64,000 nt of DNA from assembly GCA_903870275.1 (NCBI GenBank), contig CAIQCK010000036.1, forward strand, positions 1-64,000, in the 5' to 3' direction. Made by a program: the position numbers and the translations under genes. Positions 37,001-44,930 of the stretch are shown in pieces; position 1 is the first letter of the stretch; each line of letters begins with the position of its first letter. Under the pieces are notes generated by a model, which made no database searches, was not told where the DNA came from, and worked only from the letters and a program-made list of their open reading frames with translations. This stretch comes from an uncultured bacterium. Its GTDB lineage: Bacteria; Verrucomicrobiota; Verrucomicrobiia; CAIQCK01.

Positions 37001-37138
37001 GGCACGGCGATGACGCAAGCGGCGGTCGAAACTCTGTGGGAGATGAAGAGCGCCGACGAATCCATTGCGGATTACCTCGGTGCCACCGCGCCGGACGAGG
37101 AAGCCGAAAAGTCGGAGGAGGCGGCGAACAATGAGTAA
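34040..37138 (+). CDS. addB: AddB-like helicase-nuclease subunit (PD-(D/E)XK)
   Basis: This protein of about 1032 residues pairs with the AddA-like gene that overlaps its end. The N-terminal half resembles an inactive UvrD-like helicase without a Walker A motif, as in AddB. The C terminus has the RecB-type nuclease: RLEAYARCPFSFFLREVLG, GMLFHDLMRDIV, VLDYKTGKPDKY and the QIPVYILA helix. The Cys triplet that completes the AddB iron-sulfur cluster after the nuclease is absent. The start is uncertain: GTG at 34040 (chosen) or TTG at 34004. Two in-frame oligomer repeats occur near 34561 and 34782. Confidence 0.82.
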   Translation: MHILRVGPFPALESALGEYIAGAKRRRGPLAPIVIVVPTALLRLHLRRRLANHINLRFLTLADVVREAAPGCTPLPPFADELIAESVIAANVGEGDYFHPVKSSAGFRQCLLATIRDLKEAGVAPSELGRAATAADLPGKKFVQLTALYDAYEKALRGHGVSDDADKLAEAVRTVSGSGFRVPGFEPEELCFYGFYDFNHLQRRLVAALAKRCALAAFVPWLDERMFEFAKPTVEWLEKTLKTDRVAIRQSAVRNPKVSVVSAPGEARECREILREALAFGGEGKRPLHEVAVLARGDEPYGPLLRDLATARGWPLHLAMGRAPLEAIEPRLLLLLLDIAANDFARSKVMEFAALSPATTSLAAEWDRISANLGIARGKGVWLDRVQARIQQLQNDSSQPDESRASVVQHELSAARELGAFMDTLIRSASRLPQEGKWSEFTAATVAGAKELLAESPERNAAFDQMRALDVLDEYRASSSRDDFARYARKAFEAARQPEGGFQEGGPFVGGIMAARGVIWPMVVVPGLVEKGWPRQLREDPILLDEERRALNKRLPSDDGMPQLEQKVARGHDEERMLFRLACDAASERLVITLPRIEPATGRPRVPSVLLLDKLGVANFTELEKDDRVRQVPLTPLVPAKGEASDAGEYDYRLLEKLRREGAGGVKPLFDAMSPTFAPGLLLERTRWSGGRWTAYDGCLTLPQSLEAVRRLFDPTKHCWAISRLEAYARCPFSFFLREVLGVEEVEAPEDAETISAVDFGMLFHDLMRDIVRRFQMGNLLPLDPARGVENEVVLADEAENVFAGFASRGVTGYPLVWRVKQEKIRADLLRWLQTEYAHAAGGYSAVATEWAFGRAADMPPAQIQLDEKTTLLVAGRIDRVDRGPDDEVIVLDYKTGKPDKYRNHSFCRARALQIPVYILATEQLAGKPSGGGFYFFATRRGGFAKHGWYREELAAAEPRLREILGGLVRSILDGKFFVTPDGADAAGTAMTQAAVETLWEMKSADESIADYLGATAPDEEAEKSEEAANNE
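34561..34600. repeat. In-frame oligomer repeat inside addB
   Basis: The run gggttccgggtttcgag is followed by ttccgggtttcgag, giving overlapping copies of a 14-base unit in a region read as SGSGFRVPGFEPEE. The sequence style is that of an intergenic oligo repeat. Confidence 0.65.
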
Positions 37139-40100
37139 ACCGCCTCCAGCAGAACTGCCCGACGCCGCCGCTCGCGAGAAGATCGAGACCTCGTTGAACC
37201 GGAACGTGCTGGTCGAAGCCGCCGCCGGCACGGGCAAGACGACGTTGATGGTGAGGCGCATCCTGAACCTGGTCGGCGACAAGAAGCTCAAGCAACGGCT
37301 GAGCCGGATCGCCGCGATCACCTTCACGGAAAAAGCCGCGGGCGAATTGAAAATGCGGCTGCGCGAGAAACTCGAACAGGGCAGCTTTTCGCAGGAGGTG
37401 CTGGCGGAACTGGAACTGGCGCAATGCGGCACCATCCACAGTTTTTGCGCCGGCATCCTTCATGAGCGGCCGGTTGAGGCGGGCGTGGACCCGGCTTTTC
37501 AGGTGGCCGACGCGCTACAGACGGAGTTGTTGCAGGAGGAAGTCTGGCGGGATTGGATTGAGGAGCAGATGGCCGCAGAGTCGGACGCGGGCGCGGACGT
37601 GCTGACGCGCGCGCTTTACCTCGACATCGAGTTGACGGCATTGCGCGAACTGGCGCAGGCGCTGGTGGCGCAACGCGCGCGGTTGAATTGGGAAAACCTG
37701 CCGCCCCGACGCGACACCGGCGACATGTTGCGCGAAGCCGGGGCGGTGGTCGAGTCGCTGGTCAAACTGGCACCCTCGTGCACCGACGCGGAGAGCGACA
37801 CCATGATGCGGCGCATCGCTCCGTTGCTGTCGGTCGCGCCGGTCTGGACGGCGTTGACGCCGCGCGAACAGGAGCATGTGCTGCTGCGCGGGGTGCAGCC
37901 CGCGCCGGGGAGCGGCAACTTCAACCGGGTCGGCTCGAAGAAGAACTGGTCGGGCGAAAAGTTCCTGCTCGATGCGCGGGAGCTGATGATGCGGCTTGTC
38001 GGATTGTCGAGCGAGGCGGCGGACGTGTTCGTGCGCGATCTGTTGCGCTGGTTGCGCGGCTTTGGCGACGCTTACGAGCGCGAGAAGCAGCGGCGCGGCC
38101 TGCTGGACTTCGACGACCTGCTGTTAAAGACGCGCGACCTGTTGCGCGGGAACCGCGACGTGCGCGGGGTGTTTCAGCGGCGGTTCGAGCGGCTGCTGGT
38201 GGATGAGTTTCAGGACACGGACCCGGTGCAGGCGGAGATTGTTTTTTTTCTGGCCGAGAAGGAGCCGGACGCAACGGACTGGCGCGAGGTGAAGCTAGCG
38301 CCGGGCAAGCTCTTCGTCGTCGGCGACCCGAAACAGAGCGTCTACCGGTTCCGCGGCGCGGACATCGAGGTTTACCACGCCGCCAAAGAGGCGCTGGCCG
38401 CGCAAGGCGATGTCGAGAACATCAAGACGAGCTTCCGCACGGTGTCGCCGCTGATCGGTTGGGTGAACGAGGTGTTTGCACGATTGATCGCACCGCCGGA
38501 AACGGGCGTGGCGTATCAGCCCGACTATGTGGAACTCGCCGCGCACCCCGATTTGCAGGCGACGAGCCCGCGCGTGCTGCTGCTCGGCCCGACGCCGGAT
38601 GAAGCCGCGCAGCTTGGCGAGCGTCCGAGCGTGGACGAAGTGCGGCGGATGGAAGCAGGGGCGGTGGCACAGATGCTCCATCATCTGCACGGCAACGCCG
38701 AACGCCCGGTCACGTTTCGCGGCGAAGATGGCAGCCTTCAGAACCGCGCGCCGTTGTGGTCGGACTTCGCGGTGCTGTTGCGGAGCTACACGGCGCTGGA
38801 TCTTTACGAGCGCGTCTTCGAAGCGCACGACATCCCGTTCCTTGTGGAAGGCGGCAAGGATTATTTCCAGCGGCCGGAGGTGCGCGCGGTGTGCGCGTTG
38901 CTGCTGGCGCTGGACAATCCCGCGAACAAAGTCGAGCTGGTCAGTGTGTTGCGCTCGCCGCTTTTCGGCGTGAGCGACGACGATCTGGTGTTGTGGCGGC
39001 GCGTGCAGGACCGGCCGCTGGATTATTTGCAAAGCGGGACGAGCACTTCGCCTGTCGGTCATGGCGAGACGGACACCATCGCCACCGCGTTCCGGTTGCT
39101 GCGCGAACTGCACGGCGAGCGGAACCGCTATAGCTACGCGGCGTTTCTGGAGCGATGCTACGAGCGGTTGAAAATCCCCGAGCGGTTTCTGCTCCGTCCG
39201 CAGGGCGAACAACGCGTCGCCAACCTCTACAAGCTCGTGGACACGGCGCGCGCCGTGCAAAGCGTCGAAGGAATGAGCCTGCGCGGATTGGCGCGGCACC
39301 TGCGCGATGTGGCGATTGAGCGCGCGGAGGAAGGGCAGTCGCCGACGACCGAGCTGGACAAAGGCGCGGACGACGCGGTGAGGATTCTTACCATCCACAA
39401 GGCGAAGGGGCTGGAGTGGGGCATCGTCACGCTGGCGGACATGGTGCGCGAGGGACGCGGCGGGCAGGACATGGTGCTGCCGGAGCCGGGCACGCGGCGG
39501 CCGGAGGCGCGGCTGTCTGGACTGGCGAGCGCGGGTTTCAAAACAGCGCGCGACGAGGAACGCAAGCGCCAGGACGCGGAGGAGCGGCGGTTGCTCTACG
39601 TGGCCTGCACGCGGGCGCGCGACTGGTTCGTGCTGCCGTGGCTCGCGAAGCGCGGCGAATACACGAAGATTCTGGCCGGGGCGTTTGATCCGCAAACCGT
39701 TGCCGGCGTCGAGCTGGTGGACCGTGCGAAGCTTGCGGCGCCGGCAACGCGTGGCCAGCCGGTGCAGATCGGGCTGGACGAACCGGACAAGCGGCAACGG
39801 CCCGCCGTGGAAAAGCTGATCGCCGAGCGCGCTGCGTGGATAACGGAGCGCGAGGCAGGCAAGGCCGCGTTGTTTGCAGGCGTCAAGAAACTGACGCCGT
39901 CAGGCTTGGGCGAACGGGAGCATGACCTCGAAGGGGTTGAGATCGTTGGCAGCCGCGAACGCGTGGGTGGTAGTAAAGAGGGCGGCATGGAGATCGGCCG
40001 GGGCGTTCACGAAGCGCTGGCGCGGTGCGACCTGCGCGACGTGGAGGCGGCGGTAAAACTGTTTCCGCCCGGCGGGAAGTTCATCCGGGCCGCGCTGACG

Positions 40101-40382
40101 CATGATTTGATGAAGCGCGTGCTCGCGGCGGATGAGTTTCATCGCGAAGCGCCGATTGTCTGGCAGTCGCCGGACGGGTTGATTGAAGGCTACATTGATT
40201 TGCTGTTCAGGGAAGGCGGGCGGCTCGTCGTGGTGGATTACAAGACCGATGCGAAGCCCGACGCGAGCCTCTACGCCGCCCAGCTCGCCGCCTACGCAGA
40301 CGCGCTCCGAGCGATCACCGGCCAACGCGTCGCGGAAAAACTCCTGTTCTTCCTGGCGACCGGAGAACTGGTGGCGGTTTGA
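37131..40382 (+). CDS. addA: AddA-like UvrD-type helicase-nuclease
   Basis: This 1083-residue ATP-dependent helicase with a nuclease tail has Walker A AAAGTGKT (30-37), motif II LLVDEFQDTDPVQAEI, FVVGDPKQSVYRFRGADIEVY, TIHKAKGLEWGIVTLADM and RRLLYVACTRARDW. The C-terminal PD-(D/E)XK domain shows GRGVHEAL, GLIEGYIDLLF and VVVDYKTDAKPD with YAAQLAAYADAL. Such complexes process double-strand ends for recombination. The ATG overlaps addB by eight bases (ATGAGTAA). Confidence 0.92.
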   Translation: MSKPPPAELPDAAAREKIETSLNRNVLVEAAAGTGKTTLMVRRILNLVGDKKLKQRLSRIAAITFTEKAAGELKMRLREKLEQGSFSQEVLAELELAQCGTIHSFCAGILHERPVEAGVDPAFQVADALQTELLQEEVWRDWIEEQMAAESDAGADVLTRALYLDIELTALRELAQALVAQRARLNWENLPPRRDTGDMLREAGAVVESLVKLAPSCTDAESDTMMRRIAPLLSVAPVWTALTPREQEHVLLRGVQPAPGSGNFNRVGSKKNWSGEKFLLDARELMMRLVGLSSEAADVFVRDLLRWLRGFGDAYEREKQRRGLLDFDDLLLKTRDLLRGNRDVRGVFQRRFERLLVDEFQDTDPVQAEIVFFLAEKEPDATDWREVKLAPGKLFVVGDPKQSVYRFRGADIEVYHAAKEALAAQGDVENIKTSFRTVSPLIGWVNEVFARLIAPPETGVAYQPDYVELAAHPDLQATSPRVLLLGPTPDEAAQLGERPSVDEVRRMEAGAVAQMLHHLHGNAERPVTFRGEDGSLQNRAPLWSDFAVLLRSYTALDLYERVFEAHDIPFLVEGGKDYFQRPEVRAVCALLLALDNPANKVELVSVLRSPLFGVSDDDLVLWRRVQDRPLDYLQSGTSTSPVGHGETDTIATAFRLLRELHGERNRYSYAAFLERCYERLKIPERFLLRPQGEQRVANLYKLVDTARAVQSVEGMSLRGLARHLRDVAIERAEEGQSPTTELDKGADDAVRILTIHKAKGLEWGIVTLADMVREGRGGQDMVLPEPGTRRPEARLSGLASAGFKTARDEERKRQDAEERRLLYVACTRARDWFVLPWLAKRGEYTKILAGAFDPQTVAGVELVDRAKLAAPATRGQPVQIGLDEPDKRQRPAVEKLIAERAAWITEREAGKAALFAGVKKLTPSGLGEREHDLEGVEIVGSRERVGGSKEGGMEIGRGVHEALARCDLRDVEAAVKLFPPGGKFIRAALTHDLMKRVLAADEFHREAPIVWQSPDGLIEGYIDLLFREGGRLVVVDYKTDAKPDASLYAAQLAAYADALRAITGQRVAEKLLFFLATGELVAV

Positions 40383-40401
40383 TTCTTGCCGCCAAAGGCG
40401 T

Positions 40402-41145
40402 ATGACAACCCACCATAATGCCAACGGTCCTGTGAGTGTAAAAAGAGCAGCGATTTCGAAACCTCAATCACGCAAAGCAAGACTTGGACGTTGGATTATC
40501 CGGCAACTCGAACGCATTGAGTTCGCCGTGGCTAAGAAAAGAAGTTTGCATGGCGTCGTTGTGGCGGTTGTGCCGTCATCAGACAAAGGAGTCCAGGAAA
40601 AAATCTTCGTCAAGGTTGATCAGGCGCTAAAACTGATTGGCGAAATCTTCCCCGTGCGTTGTGCGCAAATCCGCCGACATTTTCGCGCAATTGTGGTGTC
40701 GGGCCCGCCTGGGTTGAGAGTATACAACGGACGTTGGGAACAATATCGTGGCGTGTGTCTGCTGGCTTTCGATTACATGATTTCTGTGGAAGCAACGCCG
40801 TCGGATGTTGCGGGTACCATTATCCATGAGTTCACACATGCGCGGCTATTTCTGCATGGATTTGGTTACGAGGAAGAAATGCGCAAACGAGTTGATCGAG
40901 CCTGCTGCAAAGCAGTCATCAGGTTTGCCAGGCGCCTTCCCGATGGGCAATCCATCATCGAATCAGCGACATACTTCATGAATTGTGACAGCGCCATCTG
41001 GAACGACTCGGCGAGACTGCAACGAGAAGCTGACGCCTTTTTGAAAATCGGCTGTCCAAAGTGGTTCGTGCTGGGAATCAAAAGGATTGGTGATAGGCAA
41101 ATAGCGAGGCATCGCAAGAAGATATTACCCCGCGACGAGCCTTGA
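40402..41145 (+). CDS. Hypothetical protein with HEFTH zinc-binding-like motif
   Basis: This 247-residue protein has no named domain that I recognise, but contains TIIHEFTHARLFLHGFGY, a HExxH motif as in zinc metallopeptidases. A third ligand may be among the later Glu residues (EEEMRKRVDRACCKAV). There is no signal peptide. Codons are AT-richer than those of the flanking addA. I choose the ATG at 40402 since the frame before it overlaps addA. A protease role is inference from one motif. Confidence 0.65.
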   Translation: MTTHHNANGPVSVKRAAISKPQSRKARLGRWIIRQLERIEFAVAKKRSLHGVVVAVVPSSDKGVQEKIFVKVDQALKLIGEIFPVRCAQIRRHFRAIVVSGPPGLRVYNGRWEQYRGVCLLAFDYMISVEATPSDVAGTIIHEFTHARLFLHGFGYEEEMRKRVDRACCKAVIRFARRLPDGQSIIESATYFMNCDSAIWNDSARLQREADAFLKIGCPKWFVLGIKRIGDRQIARHRKKILPRDEP

Positions 41146-41452
41146 TATTCTCTTGCGCAGATGGCGCACCTCGACACAAGCGCCACAATTTCGCATCTCA
41201 ACCACACTATCGCGGCCGGAGGTCGCGATCCACCGCGTTGCTTGTCTGCGTTGAGAAGTTCATGGATGGGCGCGATCGTTCGACGAGCGCGGTGTCATCC
41301 GCCTCCTCACGTCGGCGGCTACGCCAGGAAACGCAACGCTCCGGCCAAGCTAGAAGCCCTCCGATGGACATGGCCCGGCGATGGTGCCGCATTTTGCCGG
41401 GACGACTTTCGGTGCTATGTTTTCACAGATAGAAAAATCAGGGGGAATTGAT
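41146..41452. other. Intergenic region with one repeat copy
   Basis: These 307 bases hold no convincing gene. At 41299-41322 there is a 24-base sequence (starting ccgcctcctcacgtcggcgg) that is the exact reverse complement of 54399-54422. The remainder shows no promoter or RNA that I can identify. Confidence 0.6.
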
Positions 41453-41632
41453 ATGAAACAGATTGTGATTCGTTTGATGGCGGCGTTGCTCGCGGTGGCA
41501 TGGCTGACCGCGTGCGGCGAGAAACCGGCTGAGAAGCCAGAAGCTGCTAAAGAAGCCCCGGCCGCGCCGGCGGCTCCAGCAGCACCTGCTGCTCCAGCGG
41601 CTCCAGCGGCACCGGCGGCGCCTGCCAAGTAA
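41453..41632 (+). CDS. Small Ala/Pro-rich lipoprotein
   Basis: This 59-residue peptide has a signal sequence ending in the lipobox LTACGE, so Cys20 is probably lipidated. The mature part has EKPAEKPEAAKEAP and then a run of AAP tripeptides to the C terminus. A GGGGGA site precedes the ATG at 41453. Proline/alanine stretches of this kind may act as extended spacers across the cell wall; no function is known. Confidence 0.7.
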   Translation: MKQIVIRLMAALLAVAWLTACGEKPAEKPEAAKEAPAAPAAPAAPAAPAAPAAPAAPAK

Positions 41633-41712
41633 TCCGACTTCGGGAAATCTAAAAACCGATGGGTTGAGAAGGGGTAAGGATGAGGCGGTGAGCGGCTGGC
41701 AAACCCGGCCGC

Positions 41713-43050
41713 TCAGATCATCCACGGCCCACGCATGGCGCGCGAAAGCATCTGTTGCGCAGAGATGTCGTTGAGGACGCTCTCGGTCTGAGGGTTCCAG
41801 CGAATCTTCCGGCCCAGCAGCATCGCGATGTTGCCCAGGTGCGCGACCGTGATGGAGCGCTGCGCCACCTCGATGTTCGAGATGGGCGTGCCGCGGCTCT
41901 TCACGCAATCGAGGAAATTGCGCCGGTGTCCCTGCCGGTCGGCGATGTTGCGGGCCATGCCGCCGCTGTAATGTTCCGTGAGCAGGCTCATGGGTTCGGC
42001 CGTCACGCGCTCGCGGTCCACGTGAATCCATCCGTTCTCGCCGAAGAAGCGGACGCCGTTCTTGAAAACATCCTCGCTCGCCATCGTCATCGTCTGGCCG
42101 CTGGCGAAACGGCATTCGAAGCGGTAGGTGACCGGCGTGTCCCACAAACCCTCCGTGGGATATTTCGCGACGCCCTCGACCTCCACCGGCCCGGTTTCCT
42201 CCGTGCCGAGGCCCCATTGCGCGATGTCAATGTGATGCGCGCCCCAGTCCGTGATCTGCCCGCCGGCGTAATCGCTGATCCAGCGGAAATTGAAATGGCA
42301 TCGCTTCTCCGTGTAAGGCGCCCACGGCGCGGGGCCGAGCCACATTTCGTAATCAAACCCCTCCGGCACCGGCATCACCGGCTCCACGCCGGTGGTCGGG
42401 CCGAAACCGATGCCCACCTCCGCGCGTTGCACCCGGCCGATGCGCCCGCTGCGGACCAGATTGCACGCAAAGCGGAAATGCGGCACCGACCGCTGCCAAC
42501 TGCCCGTCTGCCAGACGCGGTCAAACCGTTTCACCGTATTCGCCATCGCGCGGCCCTCGGCCACCGTCAGCGCCAGCGGCTTCTCGCCGTAAATGTCCTT
42601 GCCCGCCGTCAGGCCCAGGATGGCCGGGATGGAATGCCAATGGTCCGGCACCGACAGGCAGAGCAGGTCAATGTCCTTGCGGGCGATGACCTCGCGGAAA
42701 TCGTGGATCTGCGCGCAGCCGCCGTCGCCGTAATGCCGGTTTACCTCGTCCGCGCCGGCCTTGAGCCGCGCCGCGTCCAGGTCGCATACCGCCGTGATCT
42801 GGCAATCGTCCTCGTTGAGGAACCCTTTCAGGTTGCGCAACCCCATGCTGCCAATGCCGACGATGGCGAGCGTCAGCCGCTTGCTGGGCGCCGGCCGGCT
42901 CCCAACGCCGAGCGCCGAGGCGGGGATGAATAGCGGAGCGCCAGCGACCGCAGCCGTGGCCGCCGCCGCGTGCTTGAGCCAGAGCCGGCGGGTCATGGGG
43001 CGGGACACGCGCGTGGCGAGCGACTTTTGATTATGAGAATTGGTTGTCAT
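41713..43050 (-). CDS. Gfo/Idh/MocA-family oxidoreductase, Tat-exported
   Basis: This 445-residue protein has a twin-arginine-type leader (TRRLWLKHAAAATAAVAGAP) and a Rossmann NAD(P) domain (LAIVGIGSMGLRNLKGF, CDLDAARLKAG), then YGEKPLALTVAEGRAM, the EKP motif of the family. C-terminal residues include WGAHHIDIAQWGL. These enzymes act on sugars and related polyols, often with bound cofactor when exported. Such Tat forms are abundant in Planctomycetes and Verrucomicrobiota. The start could also be Met19. Confidence 0.88.
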   Translation of the reverse strand: MTTNSHNQKSLATRVSRPMTRRLWLKHAAAATAAVAGAPLFIPASALGVGSRPAPSKRLTLAIVGIGSMGLRNLKGFLNEDDCQITAVCDLDAARLKAGADEVNRHYGDGGCAQIHDFREVIARKDIDLLCLSVPDHWHSIPAILGLTAGKDIYGEKPLALTVAEGRAMANTVKRFDRVWQTGSWQRSVPHFRFACNLVRSGRIGRVQRAEVGIGFGPTTGVEPVMPVPEGFDYEMWLGPAPWAPYTEKRCHFNFRWISDYAGGQITDWGAHHIDIAQWGLGTEETGPVEVEGVAKYPTEGLWDTPVTYRFECRFASGQTMTMASEDVFKNGVRFFGENGWIHVDRERVTAEPMSLLTEHYSGGMARNIADRQGHRRNFLDCVKSRGTPISNIEVAQRSITVAHLGNIAMLLGRKIRWNPQTESVLNDISAQQMLSRAMRGPWMI

Positions 43051-43104
43051 GTTGCGTTCAGCGCTGTCGCGCTTGCGGCGAATTGATCCGCATTCATTTT
43101 GTCT

Positions 43105-43836
43105 TCAGTAAATTTTCTTCCACTTCTTAAAGGCACGAATATCGTGCGTCGTAAGCCCAAACCATTCACCTTTTTTGCGTTTGCTGGCAAACCGCGTGTG
43201 CCAATAGTTTTCGATGCCCGCGGGATCGTCCGTCTCTATGTAGTGGACTGGCTGCAGCTTCTCTGGAAGTTGTATTCCGACCTCACCTTCTCGGCGCAAT
43301 GGGTTATTCGTCCGTCCGATTTTGTACTCTCGCCGAGAACCATGCTTGAAAAGATAAACATAACCGACAGAGCGAAGTTGCGAGTTGTTATCGTCAGAAT
43401 CAACTGATTGCTGCGGGCTGGTGATGTTATTCCAAAGCACGGCAACATCGTCGTGTCCTGGGTTGGCTTTGCAAAAGGCAACTATACGGGCGGCACGTTG
43501 GGGCTTTGAACCAAAACGCCGGAAAACCTTCTCGCAAGGAAACGTGGAATCGTTCTTTCGTGCAAGCAAGATATCTCCTTGAGTCGGGACGTGATTTAGC
43601 CGACGAGTGAGCAGTATCAACTGTTGAAGAAGAAATTCATCATCATAGGCTTCGCTCATACGGTTTGGTTCGAACCCAGCCTCACGAACGGCATCACCCC
43701 ATCGGGTCCAGAACTGACCATACCAGTCATAGTTACCGATACCGGTCTCTTCCTCAAATCGTCTCCAGCCGAGAGGCACGCCTGCGTTGGCCTTGGCCGT
43801 CCGCTGAATCTCAGCAATAATGTGTTCTTTGTTCAT
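43105..43836 (-). CDS. Homing-endonuclease-associated repeat and GIY-YIG/MUG113-like nuclease protein
   Basis: This 243-residue protein has, in its first half, two repeats of the homing-endonuclease-associated type (GVPLGWRRFEEETGIGNYDWYGQFWTRWGDAVREAGFEPN and HVPTQGDILLARKNDSTFPCEKVFRRFGSKPQRAARIVAFCK). The C-terminal part (GYVYLFKHGSRREYKIGRTNNPLRRE ... IENYWHTRFASKRKKGEWFGLT) matches T5orf172/MUG113, a GIY-YIG-related fold. It is AT-richer than its surroundings. The start is uncertain: Met at 43836 fits the repeat, but the frame extends to 43902. Confidence 0.72.
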   Translation of the reverse strand: MNKEHIIAEIQRTAKANAGVPLGWRRFEEETGIGNYDWYGQFWTRWGDAVREAGFEPNRMSEAYDDEFLLQQLILLTRRLNHVPTQGDILLARKNDSTFPCEKVFRRFGSKPQRAARIVAFCKANPGHDDVAVLWNNITSPQQSVDSDDNNSQLRSVGYVYLFKHGSRREYKIGRTNNPLRREGEVGIQLPEKLQPVHYIETDDPAGIENYWHTRFASKRKKGEWFGLTTHDIRAFKKWKKIY

Positions 43837-44149
43837 TCCTTCTGGCTCTGCCGAACATTGTTTCCGCTGCATTCCGCCGAGCACCTTTATCGGTTGATCC
43901 ATTCATATCAAAAAATGTTGCCATTCAACACACTTTTTCTCACGCACTCGCTCCAGCGTTTTGCTTGCTGGCGGTAATGCCAACTTCGTTGCCCCAGACG
44001 CAGGTGTGGTGGCGTCCTGACAAAAGAAAGAATTGCGCTGGCCCGGCTTCAACCTAGAATGGCCGCGAGGTGACTGGACGCGGCGGTCGTTGCCGCCTAC
44101 GGCTGGCCGGCGACATTGAGTTGAGACGGAGCGGCAAGAGGCTAAGGCA

Positions 44150-44620
44150 ATGGAGACGGTTTACATCGAGACGAGCGTGGTGAGCTATCTGGTGGCTTCG
44201 CCGAGCCGCAATCCGGTGACGGCATGGCGGCAGCGGTTGACGCGCCAGTGGTGGACAGAGCGACGCGGTCAGTTCGCCTGTGTGATTTCAGAGGAAGTGT
44301 TGGCGGAAGCCGGCGCGGGTGATGCCGGCATGTCGGCAGCGCGCCAGCGAGCTTTGCGGGACTTGCCGTTGATCTCTGGAGGGCCGCAGAGTGAGGCATT
44401 GGCGGACGACTTGTTGGCGGCCGGCCTGTTTCCGCCAAATGCGCGGGCAGACGCGAGCCATCTGGCAACCGCCACTTGCGCGGGGGTTGATTACTTGCTG
44501 ACATGGAATTACCGCCATCTGGCGAACGCGATGATTTTGCGCGGCGTGGAGAGGTTTCTGGCCCATCGCGGACTGAGGCTGCCGCAAGTTTGCACGCCGG
44601 AAGAATTGATGGGAGAATGA
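44150..44620 (+). CDS. PIN-domain protein (VapC-like)
   Basis: This 156-residue protein matches the PIN family variant that starts VYIETSVVSYL and ends near ADASHLATATCAGVDYLLTWNYRHLAN. Acidic residues of the PIN active site can be seen at the N terminus, in SEEVLAEAGAG and in ADASH. It is followed after four bases by a small gene, in toxin-first order. VapC-type proteins are RNases of toxin-antitoxin pairs; activity here is not shown. Confidence 0.82.
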   Translation: METVYIETSVVSYLVASPSRNPVTAWRQRLTRQWWTERRGQFACVISEEVLAEAGAGDAGMSAARQRALRDLPLISGGPQSEALADDLLAAGLFPPNARADASHLATATCAGVDYLLTWNYRHLANAMILRGVERFLAHRGLRLPQVCTPEELMGE

Positions 44621-44624
44621 GACG

Positions 44625-44930
44625 ATGAAACCGGACCCGATTCTTGAGGAAGTCTGGCGCATTAAGGATACGCTGTCGGGCGAGATGGCAGCGAACCCCG
44701 CGGCCTACCGCACCAAGTTGAAACGATTGGAAAATGAGGAATTGGCTGCAGGCCGGAAGATCATCCGCTCGGCAGAGGAACTGAGGCAATATGCGGCTGA
44801 GGAAGAGCGCCGCCGCGAGGCCGGATCTCTGGTCGTGAGGGAAACGCCAGCGTCCACAAGCGGGTGGCCGGCGCCCGCGCCGCGTTCGACTCCAAAACGA
44901 AAATTGCGGAGCACTCAAAAGCCAGCATGA
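44625..44930 (+). CDS. Small partner protein of the PIN gene (possible antitoxin)
   Basis: This 101-residue protein begins MKPDPILEEVWRIKDTL, the style of small proteins found next to PIN genes of this type. The middle is charged and helical, and the C-terminal 30 residues are Pro/Arg/Ser-rich and overlap the next gene's start region. Its stop overlaps the ATG of the next gene by 3 bases (ATGA). No DNA-binding domain is obvious, so antitoxin function is inferred from position. Confidence 0.6.
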   Translation: MKPDPILEEVWRIKDTLSGEMAANPAAYRTKLKRLENEELAAGRKIIRSAEELRQYAAEEERRREAGSLVVRETPASTSGWPAPAPRSTPKRKLRSTQKPA

